Source: Hypericum androsaemum (Eukaryota > Streptophyta > Magnoliopsida > Malpighiales > Hypericaceae). Taken from it: a stretch of DNA of 64,000 nt. This document shows, piece after piece, positions 22,126-33,759 of this stretch. A program made the translations under genes and the position numbers. Below the pieces are notes generated by a model that had not been told where the DNA came from, ran no database searches, and saw only the letters and a program-made list of their open reading frames with translations. The number at the start of each line of letters is the position of its first letter. Positions within the stretch are counted from its first letter, which is position 1. The stretch is taken from assembly GCA_963995505.1 (NCBI GenBank), contig OZ023190.1:12642092-12706091 (forward strand), read 5' to 3'.

Positions 22126-22732
22126 CCAAACTTTTACTGATGTAGCTATATGATTCTTCTTAACTAAGATGCCACTGATTGAGCCAGTCAATCCATTTGC
22201 AGTCCCCTTGTGTTTTTCTAACGTAAATGTTAAAGTTCACTCGTTCGGATTGAGATCGCGAGCGAAGATTTGGCAAGAAAAAGACCTGTTTATGGAGTAG
22301 TAGTAGAAGTAGTAATGTAATGCTCCATACTGAAAGCATCTTGCTGCAACACACTAATTTGATTTCACTGCAAAAAAAGATTCCTTTTGAGCTGAAGTAG
22401 AACTGATAAACCCGAGTGGGAGGACCTAATTGGTGAACCGGGTTCAAGCCCGATTCTAAACATTATTGTAAAATGCATATCTTTCGGTTCAAAAGGATGA
22501 AAATAAAGTTTATTTCTATGTCAAATCTCATCATCTGTAAAACAAAACATCTCAAAAAATAAAAACAAAACATTTTCAAGGCATCTCATCCAAATATCAT
22601 CTAGCCCAAGAAGAGAGCCACAGAGATAGACAAAAAAGGTGCACGGACGCTGTCAACGGTAAGAGAAGAGGCCGAGTTGCAATAGCTTTGACAATATGTG
22701 AATTAATCTTAATGTTCCAATAGCTTTGGCGC
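22126..22732. other. 3' UTR and downstream spacer of the KIX gene
   Basis: AAAATAAAG near 22498 could serve as a polyadenylation signal. No further coding sequence is seen. Confidence 0.4.
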
Positions 22733-22757
22733 ATATATATATATATATATATATATA
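22733..22757. repeat. (TA)n microsatellite
   Basis: About twelve uninterrupted AT units are visible here. Confidence 0.9.
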
Positions 22758-22785
22758 GATTTCCTTGCACTAGATATGAATGGCA

Positions 22786-23348
22786 TGGGGTGAGCAAAAG
22801 AACCAAGAATCACAGAACCAGACCGAACCAAACTAAAAAAGTTGGTCCAAAATTAGAACAAAAAAGAATTAGTCCGGATCGGTTCTTTGTTTGCTCAAAA
22901 AATGGTTCTCGGATCTGATTCGAATCTTTTTGAAAAGAACCATGAAGAACCGGACCAAACCAAAATTTTTTGAGACAAGAATAAAAAGGTCCATGTCTAG
23001 CAAGGTCACACAACCAATATATATTTTTTCTCACACAGTACAATGACAAACAATTTATGAGTGCTTGACATCCTCAAACAACAAATCTAAATGTCAAATA
23101 CTAATTGACATCTCTCTTCTCGGCCTATTTACCGTCTCTCGTTGCCTTTTTCAAGTTCATAAGCGCCCATTTTTTATTTATTTTTGAAACTTTTCGGTAT
23201 TTTGGTCTGAACCGGACCAAACCAAAAAAATTAGTTTGGTTCTGGTCCAGAACCAATCAGCAAATGGTCTAGTTCAGATCTCATATTTTTTCTTAAATAG
23301 TTCTCGGTTATTATAGTTCGGTCCGGTTCGGTTCATTTGCTCACCCTA
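22786..23348. mobile_element. hAT-type non-autonomous element (MITE-like)
   Basis: The left end TGGGGTGAGCAAAAGAACC matches the complement of the right end GGTTCATTTGCTCACCCTA. Flanks GAATGGCA (22778-22785) and GAATCTCA (23349-23356) agree at 6 of 8 positions, so this is an old insertion. Repeated words of the GGTCCGGTTCGGTTC and GAACCGGACCAAACC kind fill both subterminal regions. No coding sequence is present. Confidence 0.7.
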
Positions 23349-23356
23349 GAATCTCA

Positions 23357-23879
23357 TGTGCGATTAGTATTAGTAATAAGACTCCAATTAGTATCAGTAT
23401 TCTCTTGCGATTGCTCTGTTTCCTAATTTCTCTCTTCAGTCGCCATTCCCCCAACTAGTATTAGGACTCTGTTTTGGATCCCAGGAGAGAAACTTTAGCG
23501 ATTAATTAGTTAGGTGTCGAACTCATAATGTTCAAACTAATAATATTAAAATCAATGAGTACCTGAACTAACAAAAATTGTTCTAGTATTGAATTTGAAT
23601 TCTTAGAAATATAATAATATTAAATATTAATTGTGAGAATTTAGAGTATGTAAAGATTTATTTTTAATACGAAGAAATGAGCCACATGGCAACTTTAATT
23701 TCTTGTTTTTATTCTAACGCGGCAGGAGATCAATACTAGATTTTCATTTCTTAAATCTGAGATCACTAAGTCAACCCAAGCCAACTTCAAAAAAATGTCA
23801 CGATTATGTTGAAATATCTGTTGGAAAATCTGTAGGAAAAGAAGCAAATTTATTATAGCGACATACTGTTCTTAAGAAT
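23357..23879. other. Spacer, nothing recognised
   Basis: AT-rich sequence without a supported gene or repeat. Confidence 0.4.
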
Positions 23880-24215
23880 CAATTTTATCGAAGGTAATGG
23901 TTCTCCGGATATTGCGATAAATTGTGGTAGAATGTTGGAAACGATCTTAAGAACGGGTTCTCAGTGGTCGTCCCAAGAGCGATTCAAACGAAAGGGAGAA
24001 AAAATGAAATAAGGGTTGAGAAGAGAGAAGAAAAAGAGTGGAGAGGAAAGATGTTTATTGATAGGGAAAGGAGAAAAATATGTAAAACATGAAGATAAAG
24101 GCTATGAAGCTACATAAGATAAAAGTTACGATAAAAGTTATGAATCTAATAGTTTGGTGTTTGGTTTGTGGGTCTCCTTCATGCCTGTATATAAAGTCCA
24201 ATTTTCTTTGTTGAT
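23880..24215 (-). mobile_element. LTR fragment related to the 815-bp LTR
   Basis: Read on the minus strand, this stretch aligns with the 3' half of the LTR at 12299-13113. Shared parts include TACAGGCAT, CTTTTATCGTA, TTTATCTTATGTAGC, CTCTTGGGACGACCACT and CATTCTACCACAATTTATC. It lacks the upstream half of the LTR and any interior, so it is a truncated solo LTR. Confidence 0.75.
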
Positions 24216-24381
24216 TTGAAGAAATCGTGCATATGATACGATTTTTTATTTTTATTTTTGCTGATTTGGATAAAAATGGTCGGATCGGATGGGTCGAGTC
24301 AAAAACTAGGATGAATCACCCGGTCTGATTGGATTTGAACGGTACGAATAGATGCCGAATAAATTCTGAAAAAATGACCCG

Positions 24382-26336
24382 TGTTAGGAATTTAGCAACT
24401 AGGGAACAAAACGCGCAAAGAACACGGACGCAAGAGATAACGTGGTTCGGCCTAATGCCTACATCTACGGAGAGAAAGGAGAACTTTTATTGATGAGTTT
24501 TCGAGCCAAAAAGCCATACAAAACCTTAGGGTAACATGCCTTTATATAGAGGCAAACCCTGTGTACAAGTAACCTATCTAGGTCGGATTAGGAGTCCAAA
24601 ACCTAGTCAGAATAGGAATAGGAATAGGAAATAAGTCTTTCATATTTCTCGCCATCCCAACAATCTCCACCTTGGCGAGAAATCATCTCGTGGAAGAACC
24701 ATGAAGCTCCACCCGAACTTCAACAAACTCCACCTTGACAAAACACCGCCCCATGAAGAACCATGAGATCTTGCAAAACCAATCCGACTCCACCGATTCC
24801 ATCTCGGACCAAAAATAACTGCATCAATAAGACCATCTCAACTTTCTCTTCACCTTTTATTCAATCACTTGGAGCCAGCCCCCAAACTCGAGCTTCTGAG
24901 CTTGCTTGGCCTATTCCCTCCAACCTCCATCGAACCCCAACTAGCAAGTCCACCTGCTAAAGTAACCTTGCGACCAATAGACACGCCCTCTATTTTTCGG
25001 TCAGCCCCATGCTCCGTAACCTCGAACTGCTTTTCCGCTAGACCTTTTTGCCTCTAACCAATGCTACTTGCCATAGCATACAAAGGACAACCTTTTGTTC
25101 CACTAAGTAGAACCCTCGACATGCCTCGAACTCTACTGTTCAGCCTTGAGTGAGATATCCGATTCGCCCGTGGTGTCACCAATAGCTTTGCATGCCCAAT
25201 GCAAAACCTATCCAACATCTTTGACGTGCACGTCCCTTTAGACAACCATAGCAGGGCCCAGCTAACAATGCTTCTCTGAGACAACCATGACTCCTTGCCA
25301 ACCATGCCTCCACGAAACAACCATAGCTTGCTATCCATGTCTCCGCGAATCCCAACTACACTCAAACCATCCATGTCAAGCCTTTGCTCCCTCATACGAA
25401 CTAACCTCATATGACCTGAGCTTTTGCCAACTCCTTCAGACCCATTGATGTGACTCCACCTACAATAATGTGCCTCACTAACATGTAGGTATTTTCTTTC
25501 ACCCTTCATCTCTACCATCACATCTTTCTCCACCTTCATCAACATACCTTTATAACTATCACTGTTATAATCCAAGGTCCCTAATGAAAAGAGATTACCA
25601 GGATGCATTGGACTTGATAAGACAGAAAGCCAGTCAACATCCGACCCGTCTGAATATGTGGCCATGGTTGTAGATGCCGATCCCTCCTCGTTGTCTTGAT
25701 CCCCAATTCGTCCTGGATAGTCCCCTTCATGCACCCTTCTCAGCCTTGAAGCCACTTTCATTGAACTTTTTTGACTCCGACCTGGATCCTCTTCAACAAC
25801 CCAGCTGGTGGCTCCTCATCATCCGCCAAGCACAAGCGAATCTTTGCTACTGCCTTGGCCTCCAACTCTTCCCACTCTTGCTCCTCCATCTTCTCGGACT
25901 TCTTCTTCGAGAGTGCGATAACCATCCCTTGCTGCACGAGGAGATCCTTGACACACCTTTGCCATAGCCGAAATTCAATGAACCATCGAACTTCATAAGA
26001 GCAAATTTCGCGCCGTGATCTGACATCCTCCAACCTTAGCTCTTGATACCACTTGTTAGGAATTTAGCAACTAGGGAACAAAACGCGTAAAGAACACGGA
26101 CGCAAGAGATAACGTGGTTCGGCCTAATGCCTACATCCACGGAGAGAAAGGAGAACTTTTATTGATGAGTTTTCGAGCCAAAAAGCCATACAAAATCTTA
26201 GGGTAACATGCCTTTATATAGAGGCAAACCCTTGGTGTACAAGTAACCTATCTAGGTCGGATTAGGAGTCCAAAACCTAGTCAGAATAGGAATAGGAATA
26301 GGAAATAAGTCTTTCCTATTTCTCGCCATCCCAACA
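24382..26336 (-). mobile_element. Small copia-type derivative 1, 5-bp target duplication
   Basis: LTRs of about 281-283 bases (24382-24662 and 26054-26336) flank 1.4 kb, and ACCCG is duplicated outside (24377-24381 and 26337-26341). Read on the minus strand, a methionine-tRNA-type primer site (TGGTATCAAGAGC, 26039-26051) follows the 5' LTR, and a purine tract AAGGTGGAGAT precedes the 3' LTR. Only a gag start (LWQRCVKDLLVQQGMVI) and a degenerate pre-integrase segment remain, and the frames are broken. Integrase core, reverse transcriptase and RNase H are missing. It belongs to the same family as the element at 27159-29884. Confidence 0.9.
25054..26033 (-). pseudogene. Degenerate gag and pre-integrase remnant of copia derivative 1
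   Basis: The 91-codon frame at 25758-26033 holds the gag N-terminus with a frameshift near its beginning. The 235-codon frame at 25054-25761 resembles a stretch of copia polyprotein around the pre-integrase domain (HMRLVRMREQ). It then continues into GGMVGKESWLSQRSIVSW, which the sister element also carries. No catalytic triad residues can be assigned. Confidence 0.65.
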
Positions 26337-26341
26337 ACCCG

Positions 26342-27153
26342 CTTTCATGAACGATTCGCAGTTCGACCGCTGAATTTTGCACCAAGGCAGCTGCTAGAAC
26401 TGCTGATAGCAACAATGCCATTGTTGCTAAAGTGTTCGTAGAGTCGTCCCTGGATGGAATTGCTCTGTTTCTTCTGCACTGTAACTTCTTGATCCTCTTG
26501 TGTCCTTAATTAAGAAGATGAAACTTGTCTCAAGTTTTCGCCAATTTATAGACTGTCATCCAGAGATGCTCCTAGATACGTCACGTGTCCAATTGTGGAA
26601 CGTTCGATTAAGCTCAGTTTTCTTCTTCCAACGTGCCTCCGGTTTCGACTTCACTTCCCTCCAAAAAGATGACGAAAATTTCCTGTTTTGGGTTCCACGA
26701 GAGATGTTTCCGCGTGAAGATCTACCGAACCTTATCGACTTTGGAGTTGACCCGTCGACATTTTTTTGTCTCTTATTGTCAACGCAATCATAAAAATATG
26801 ATTTCTCGACCATATTTTCAGTAAGAACTGTAGTTGACCACATGTTTAACCGGTTGGATTATTCTTCTGAGTTTTAAAATTGACCTAATACATTGTGTCT
26901 CGTATTATGATCGCATTGGTTGCACTCCTAGTGAGATTATGTTTTTTTAAACATTAGTAAGAATTGGTTCGGTTCAATTAGAAAATGAGGCGCATCATGG
27001 TGCGGTGAATAATAAATATCTAGTTGGAGATTAACAAATTATTAATCCCTTGATTTTTCTTAAAAATTGTATGAATGAATATATAATTAAATATCACAGT
27101 GGGTATGGTGGCCGTCGCCGCATTTTAAACATTCTGATCGTGGGTCTTTAGAT
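26342..27153. other. Spacer between the two copia derivatives
   Basis: No recognisable gene is present. Open frames at 26500-26843 overlap on both strands and have no family features. Confidence 0.35.
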
Positions 27154-27541
27154 TGGTATGTTGAGATATGTCGAGAAAAGAAATAAATGGTGGAAATTAG
27201 AGGCCCAGCGGCCGCTAGCCCCCTAGTCCTCGCTGGGAGGGCAGAGCCTGCTAGGATGCACTACAAGAATTTTTCTGTTTTGCTCGGACTCTGATTTGGA
27301 CTCTTAGATTTGACCTAGATTGATTACTTAATGTACAAGGGTGTTACCCATTATATAAGGACGTGTTACCTAGGTTCTTGTATTGCTTTGTGACTTGGAT
27401 TCATCAATAAAAATTCTCATTTCTCCCCGTGGATGTAGGCATTAGGTCGAACTACGTAATCTCTCGTGTCCGTGTTCTTTGTGCGTTTGTTCTCTAGTTG
27501 CTGAATTTCTAACAAGTGGTATCAAGAGCTAAGGTTGGAGG

Positions 27542-28244
27542 ATGTCGGATCACGGCGCGAAGTTTGCTCTTGTGAAGTTCGATGGTTCATCGAATTTTGA
27601 GTTATGGCAAAGGCGTGCCAAGGATCTCCTCGTGCAACAAGGGATGGTCATCGAGCTCTCGGAGAAGAAGCTCGAGAAGATAGAGGAGCAAGAGTGGAAG
27701 GAGATGGAGGCCAAGGCAGTGACGACAATTCACTTGTGCTTGGCGGACGATGTGATGTATCACGTCATAGATGAGGAATCACCAGCTGAGGTATGGAAGA
27801 AATTGAAGACAAGGTATATGTCTAAGTCTCTGTCGAACAAGCTTTATCTTAAGCAAAAATTGTACGGGCTCAAGATGGAGGAGGGCTCAGACTTGAGAAA
27901 GGTTGATATGAAGTTCGAGGAAGAAGACAAGACATTGTTGCTCCTGAATTCCTTATCGGGCTCCTACAAAAATTTGGTTACAACTCCAACTTGGGGGGAA
28001 GGAGTCCCTGGTATTGGAAGATATCACAAATGCTCTGCTAGGGTTTCATCAAAGGAAGAAAACTGGCGATGAACAAGCGGAAGGGCTGGTTGTGAGGGGC
28101 ATCCATAGTGGTCGTAGTGATGATGGAAAAGGATCCAGGTCGAGGTCAAGAAGGTTCAAAAGAAATTACTTTGAGTGCGGAGAAAAAGGATACGTGAAGA
28201 AAGATTGTCCGAGAAGAACTCGGGATCGCGAGGGAAAAGGATAG
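27542..28244 (+). pseudogene. copia gag remnant with degenerate zinc knuckle
   Basis: Gag begins at the ATG just after the primer site and shows the family motifs FDGSSNFELWQRRAKDLLVQ and KLKTRYMSKSLSNKLYLKQK. A frameshift near 27990-28010 moves the rest to another frame. The knuckle reads YFECGEKGYVKKDC: the first Cys is replaced by Tyr and the His by Tyr, so zinc binding should be lost. Confidence 0.8.
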
Positions 28245-28319
28245 GGTTCCATGAATGTGGTATCATATTCAGACGGGTCGGATGGTGATCTTCTTTCTAT
28301 TTTTATCAAGTCCAAAGCA

Positions 28320-29060
28320 TTCTGATTCCTGAATTTTGGATAGCGCTTGTTCCTTTCATATGATGCCTAGGAAAGGTGGTTCGACACCTATAAGTTCGTT
28401 GATTCAAGTATGGTGAGTATGGGTGATGGTTCTACTTGTAGAATTACTGGCATAGGTGATATCTGAATCAAGATGTGGGATAGTGTTGAGAGAAAGTTGT
28501 GTGGAGTTAGGCATGTTCTGAAGTTGGAGAAAAATTTAATCTCATTAGGAGCCTTAGATTATAGCGGGTATGGCTATAAGGTTATAGGCGGGTTGATTGA
28601 GGTGGAGAAGGATGCTATGGTGGTGATGAAGGGTGAAAGAGATGCAAGGAATACCTATAGGTTAGTAGAGGGCACGGTTGTAAGTGGAGTCACATCTTTG
28701 GGTTCCGATAGAGAGGGGAGAAGCTCAAGTCATATGAGATTAGTTTGTATGAGGGAGCAAAGGCTTGACATGGATGGTTTGAGTGTAGTTAGGATTCGCG
28801 GAGGCATGGATAACAAGCTATAGTTATTTTGTGGAGGCATGGTTGGCAAAGAGGCATGGTTGTCTCGGAGAAGCATTGTTAGCTGGGCCCCACTATGGTT
28901 GTCTAAAGAACGTCGACGTCAAAAGGTGTTGGGTAGGTTTGGCATTGGCCATGCGAAGCCATTGGTAACACCACGGGCGAATCGGGTATCTCACTCAAGG
29001 CCAAACGATAGAGTTTGAGGCATATCGAGGGTTTTACTTATTGGAACAAAATGTTGCCCT
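28320..29060 (+). pseudogene. Degenerate protease and pre-integrase remnant
   Basis: Pieces such as SFHMMPRKG, MGDGSTCRITGIGDI and KNLISLGALDYSGYGYKV match the protease to pre-integrase part of copia polyproteins. Stops interrupt it. The downstream part, with GGMVGKEAWLSRRSIVSW, is shared with copia derivative 1 but is not a domain I know. Confidence 0.6.
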
Positions 29061-29889
29061 TTGTATGCTATGGCATACAGCATTGGTTTGAGGCAAGAAG
29101 GTCCAGCAAAAAAGTGGTTCGAGGTTGCTGAGCATGGGGCTGACCAGAAAATAGAGGACGCGTCTATTGGTCGTAAGGTTGCTTCGGCAGGTGGACTTGC
29201 TAGTTAGGGTTCGATAGAGATTGGAGGAAATAGGCCAAGCAGGCTCGAAAGCTCGAGCTTGGGGGCTAGCTCCAAGTGATTGAACAAAAGGTGGAGAGAA
29301 AGTGGAGATGGTCTTATTGATGGTGGTGATCTATGGTTCGAGGTAGAGTTGGTAGAGTCGGTTTGATTTCTCAAGTTCTCATAGTTCTTAATGGGGTGGC
29401 GTTTAATTAAGGTGGAGTTTGTTGAAGTTCGGGTTGAGCTTCATGGTTCTTCGCAAGAGATATTTTCTCGCCAAGGTGGAGATTGTTGGGATATGTCGAG
29501 AAAAGAAGCAAATGGTAGAAATCAGAGACCCAGCGTCTGCTAGCCCCCTAGCCCTCGCAGGGGGTGTTACAAAATGTGAGATTTCTGAAGGCCCAGCAGC
29601 CGCTGGGAGGGCAGCGCCCGTTGGGGTGCACTACGAGAATTTTCCTGTTTTGCTCAAACTCTGATTTGAACTCCTAGATTCGACCTAGATTGATTACTTG
29701 ATGTACAAGGGTGTTGTCCATTATATAAGGGCATGTTACCTAGGTTCTTGTATGGCTTTGTGACTTAGATCCATCAATAAAAGTTCTCCTTTCTTCCCGT
29801 AGTTGTAGACATTAGGCCGAACTATGTAATCTCTTGTGTCAGTATTCTTTGCGCATTTGTTCTCTACTTGCTGAATTTCTAACATGGTA

Positions 29890-30940
29890 GATGTTCTTTT
29901 TTGATCATTGGCTTTGATACAGAATAGGTCAGCAATAAATTTATATAATTTTGAGTTTTGATAAAGATTGAAACGGTTTAATGCCAAAATGTTTGAGCAA
30001 TCCGAAGCAGGACCATTGATGTTATTATGTCTTTTTTAGTTCCGGATGGATTTTATGCATAGTTCTCGTTCATATAGACATGAATTTATATAACGTAAAA
30101 TATATGTTGTAGTGTAAATTCTTCTTCTTCGGATGTTTGTCACAAGATTGTAATGAAAGTTTGTCAGTGGTTCATCCTAACTTACTTATTCGAAGCTAGG
30201 ATTAGATTTCACAGTCTAAATGCTCTGAGACTTTGAGAGAGATTTGAACGTTCGTGTGTGTTTACGCATGTGTGACACGCATTCTTGGTCACGTGTCTAG
30301 TTCACGTTCCAGTTCCGGTCCCAATTCCATGGATTCCAACTTTTATATAAGATCCGAATGCCAAAAAGTTTGTTGCCCAATAGCACAACACGTTGTAAAA
30401 TATGTAGAAGGTTGAAGGTTCAAACTCTGACATTGTCATGGTATAAAATTTACTTTAAAAAAATAATATAAGATCCGGAAAGAGGCCATTCAATTGCCTC
30501 CCATAAACTCGCATGTAACTATTTGGACTCTATGGCATCCTCCTACGAAATAGAGAGGTTACGGAATTCATGAACCCACTCACGGGAAGAAAACGTCATT
30601 GGAACATGGACATCTTCTCCTACTCTTCCCGCCATTTCCTCCACCTTCTACCTTTTTAATCTTCGTCCTCAATGCGCCATTTCCTCCGCCTTCTACTTGT
30701 ACAATCTCCATAATCTTTTTAGCTTATTAGAGGTGCTCGTATGAGAGACTTTAAAGGTACAGCCAGAAGGAATACATTGAAGAAAAATCTATTCGTTTAT
30801 GCTATTTCACAATTGATATAGAGCAATGAATAAAGCTAGTCATGTGCCTCGATCAGATCCTAGCAGTTTCAATCAATTATTAATCAATTTATTTTCTAAA
30901 ATACTATTCATATTATTAAGGACTTTAAAAAATCAGTTTT
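29890..30940. other. Spacer, nothing recognised
   Basis: Moderately AT-rich sequence without a supported gene. A CCGCCTTCTAC / TCCACCTTCTACC pair near 30640-30700 is a small local repeat. Confidence 0.35.
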
Positions 30941-30944
30941 TGAA

Positions 30945-31490
30945 TTAGTTGACTAATTTAGTGTCGAGATATAAAATTACTTAATCTATTATCAATCAAT
31001 CTATTTTTTAAAATATTTTACTAACAAATGAAACAATTAACAAGAATAACTCATATTAATTATCCTACCATTTAGCAATCTATTTCCGAAAAATTTATCA
31101 AATATTACAAAAATAGAGACAATTAGAATAACTTGGACACATACGTCATTGACAAAAAAGACAAACATTTAAGAAATTAAGGATTGAAAACACATTGATA
31201 TTTAGTATTGGATAAGTTGATGTGCAAATAAGTTCGTGACGATGAAGTAGAAGATGGAGGAAACATATCAGTATTTGAATTAGTTGACTAAACTAGTGTC
31301 GATATATAAAATTATTTATATTATCAATCAATCTATTTTTTTAATATTCTCATATTTCACCAACAAATGGAACAATTAACAAAAATAACTCATATTAATT
31401 AACCTACTATCTAGCAATATATTTTCTAAAATTTTATATAATATTACAAAAATAGAAATAATTAGAATAATTTTGACACACCTTAACGTT
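30945..31490 (+). repeat. Two direct copies of a 200-bp AT-rich segment
   Basis: Bases 30945-31145 and 31270-31490 align. Shared strings include TTGACTAA, TATCAATCAATCTATTTTTT, CAACAAATG or TAACAAATG, ATAACTCATATTAATTA and ATTACAAAAATAGA. A weaker third copy may start near 30870. Confidence 0.7.
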
Positions 31491-31791
31491 GTCTTAGCCA
31501 GTGAGGTAGAGGAGGGCGTACTACAACATTCAACCGTGGCCGGCAGAGAGAACGAACTGGCAATGGTTCGTTGGGTTCGTGTTCAGTAGTAGAGGAACAA
31601 ACGCGGTTTAGGGGATTGATAACTGCAATAAAACTAATAATCTTGAATGCAGTTTAAGGGATTTTTTTTTCACTCTTTGTTGTTGTAACCAGTTTTGTTA
31701 ACTGACTTGTTCTACTTATCAACGCGAAGAGAATTTTGGATAATCCGCACATCCTTCCAAGTAGGAAGCAGAAATTTAACTTCCTCAACAA

Positions 31792-31934
31792 TGTTAGTGA
31801 TATTATTAAGCCTTCAAGCTATAGATGAAGGCTTGATAATACCACTAACACAATGTTAGTGGTATTATCAAGTGTTAGTGGTATTATCAAGCCTTCAATG
31901 TTAGTGGTATTATGTTAGTGGTATTATTTGTTAA
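31792..31934 (+). repeat. Hairpin and short tandem repeats
   Basis: Arms of 25 bases (31792-31816 and 31826-31850) pair with two mismatches around a 9-base loop. The arm unit TGTTAGTGGTATTAT is then repeated four more times up to about 31930. This is a local expansion of one arm. Confidence 0.8.
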
Positions 31935-32120
31935 TTTGATTTGTCGAACAGCTCTTCTCTCACACTTTCAAATTGGAAATGAACATAATGATATGCTTTT
32001 GGGTCCTCCAAGTTATGGTTATAATATCTAAATTTGAATTGATATATTAACAGGTTATGATTCAATAATTTTTTTATACATAAATATAATATAATAATTA
32101 AAGAGTCGTCTAATTAGCAT

Positions 32121-32958
32121 CTAAGCATAGCCAACCAAGTGGCCAAATGCTAAAAAAGCAATAAACAAGATAGATTTGTTGTGGTTGCGATATCGTGCAC
32201 CGGTGGAGACTCCCTTGTAGACCGTGATAACGTCAATGGATAACGAGCAGTTATAGATGACCCATCCGATCTGTCGATGCTCAAAATCGTATACAATGAT
32301 TTTGTTCTTTACTACGATATCTCCTAAAATATTAAGTCGAGCTTTTCGAAAACGGATGCACCATATGTGTACCCTTTCATCGAAACCATAATCTATAAGG
32401 TAGTCTTCTAGATTTAGTAGCATGGAAGCTCCACCAACAAAGTTCAAGCTGACAGTAGGGAATATAGTGCTGGTAGAAATTTGATAGCACTGAAGATCTC
32501 CCCTAAGTTTGGGAGTAACAGAGTGTGTGACATCAGATGTTATACCATGCACAAGGGCATCATAAGCCTCCTCCACAAGGTATGAAAATGTTGATCCCTA
32601 ATCAACAATATTGACTGGATCCCATAGCAAATACTATCTTTCCATTGACATAAATGCTATGGAGATCTACACTATAGTATGGCCTTGATGGCAAAAGAGG
32701 AGTGTAAATGATCCCTGGCTTTACGACCTCTCCAAGGACCAGCATACCATTGCCATCACCCCATAGGCAATGAGAGAATACCTCGGGGGTGATCTGTCTG
32801 GATGACAGTTGAGATATGATGGACAGATTCTCTTGACTGAAACCAAGTGTCACATCAATAGCATCAAATGTCGTAAGGAGTCTACCAGACTCGTTGGTGC
32901 TACACCCAAAAGCAATGCGATTAGCAAATGTAGTATGCATTGTAGTAATACATACCAA
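32121..32958 (-). pseudogene. Aspartic protease (A1 family) pseudogene, intronless, 5'-truncated
   Basis: Two frames (32602-32958, then 32121-32600) match plant A1 proteases of the GPI-anchored ASPARTIC PROTEASE 36/39 type. Landmarks are RIAFGCSTNESG, LSIISQLSSRQITPEVFSHC, GEVVKPGIIYTPLLPS, then VEEAYDALVHGI, LNFVGGASMLLNLEDYLI and ILGDIVVKNKIIVYDFEHRQ. A hydrophobic tail follows, as in GPI-anchored members. The first catalytic Asp region is missing. At the second, a TAG (32598-32600) replaces the residue between Asp and Gly of the active-site triad. A frameshift lies just upstream. Normal members have several introns in this part; none is seen here. Confidence 0.85.
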
Positions 32959-33759
32959 GTTTTACATTGTTCATTTGATATCTCTTATTTTATTAGAATT
33001 TTATTAGTGTATATTTCTAATTTTTATTTAATTTCTCATAATAAATTGATATATTGTGGATTGATATATTATGGTTATAATAAATAAATATGAACTGGTA
33101 TATTAAATGGTTATGATTCAATATCTATTAGATACATATTAAGCTTAACATTGTTCTTTTGATTTCTCTAACTTTATTAGTATTCCATTAATCTATATTC
33201 CTATTTTCTATTTATTTTCTCATGATGAATTGACATATTATGGTCATAATATATAAATATGAATTGATATATTAAATAGTTATGATTCAACAACTTTTAG
33301 GTACATACCAAATTTTATATAATTCATTTGATTCTCTAATTTTATTAGAATTCTATTAGTCTTTATTTCTATTGTCTATTTAATTACTCATGATGAATTG
33401 ATATGTTATGGTTATAATATCTAAATATGAATTGATATATTAAACGGTTATGATTCAATACACATTTTAGGTACATAACAAGTTTACATTATCCATTTCA
33501 CTTCTCTAATTTTATTAGAACTTTATTAGTCTATATTTCTATTTTCTATTTAATTTCTCATGATGAATAGATATATTATGGATCTATATGTTATGATTAT
33601 AATATATAAATATGAATTGATATATTAAACAGTTATGATTCAATATCTTTTAGATACATACCGAGTTTTACATTGTTAATTTTATTTCTCTAATTTTATT
33701 AGTATTCCATTAGTATATATTTATATTTTCTATTTAATTTCTCATGATTAATTTATACC

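Larger units (their letters stand above)
27159..29884 (+). mobile_element. Small copia-type derivative 2, 5-bp target duplication
   Basis: LTRs lie at 27159-27514 (356 bases) and 29484-29884 (401 bases). The 3' LTR has an extra block of about 45 bases near its start. TGGTA is duplicated at 27154-27158 and 29885-29889. The primer site TGGTATCAAGAGC is at 27517-27529 and a purine tract AAGGTGGAGAT precedes the 3' LTR. The interior keeps gag and a piece of the pre-integrase region; integrase, reverse transcriptase and RNase H are absent. Stop codons and frameshifts show that it is inactive. Confidence 0.9.
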
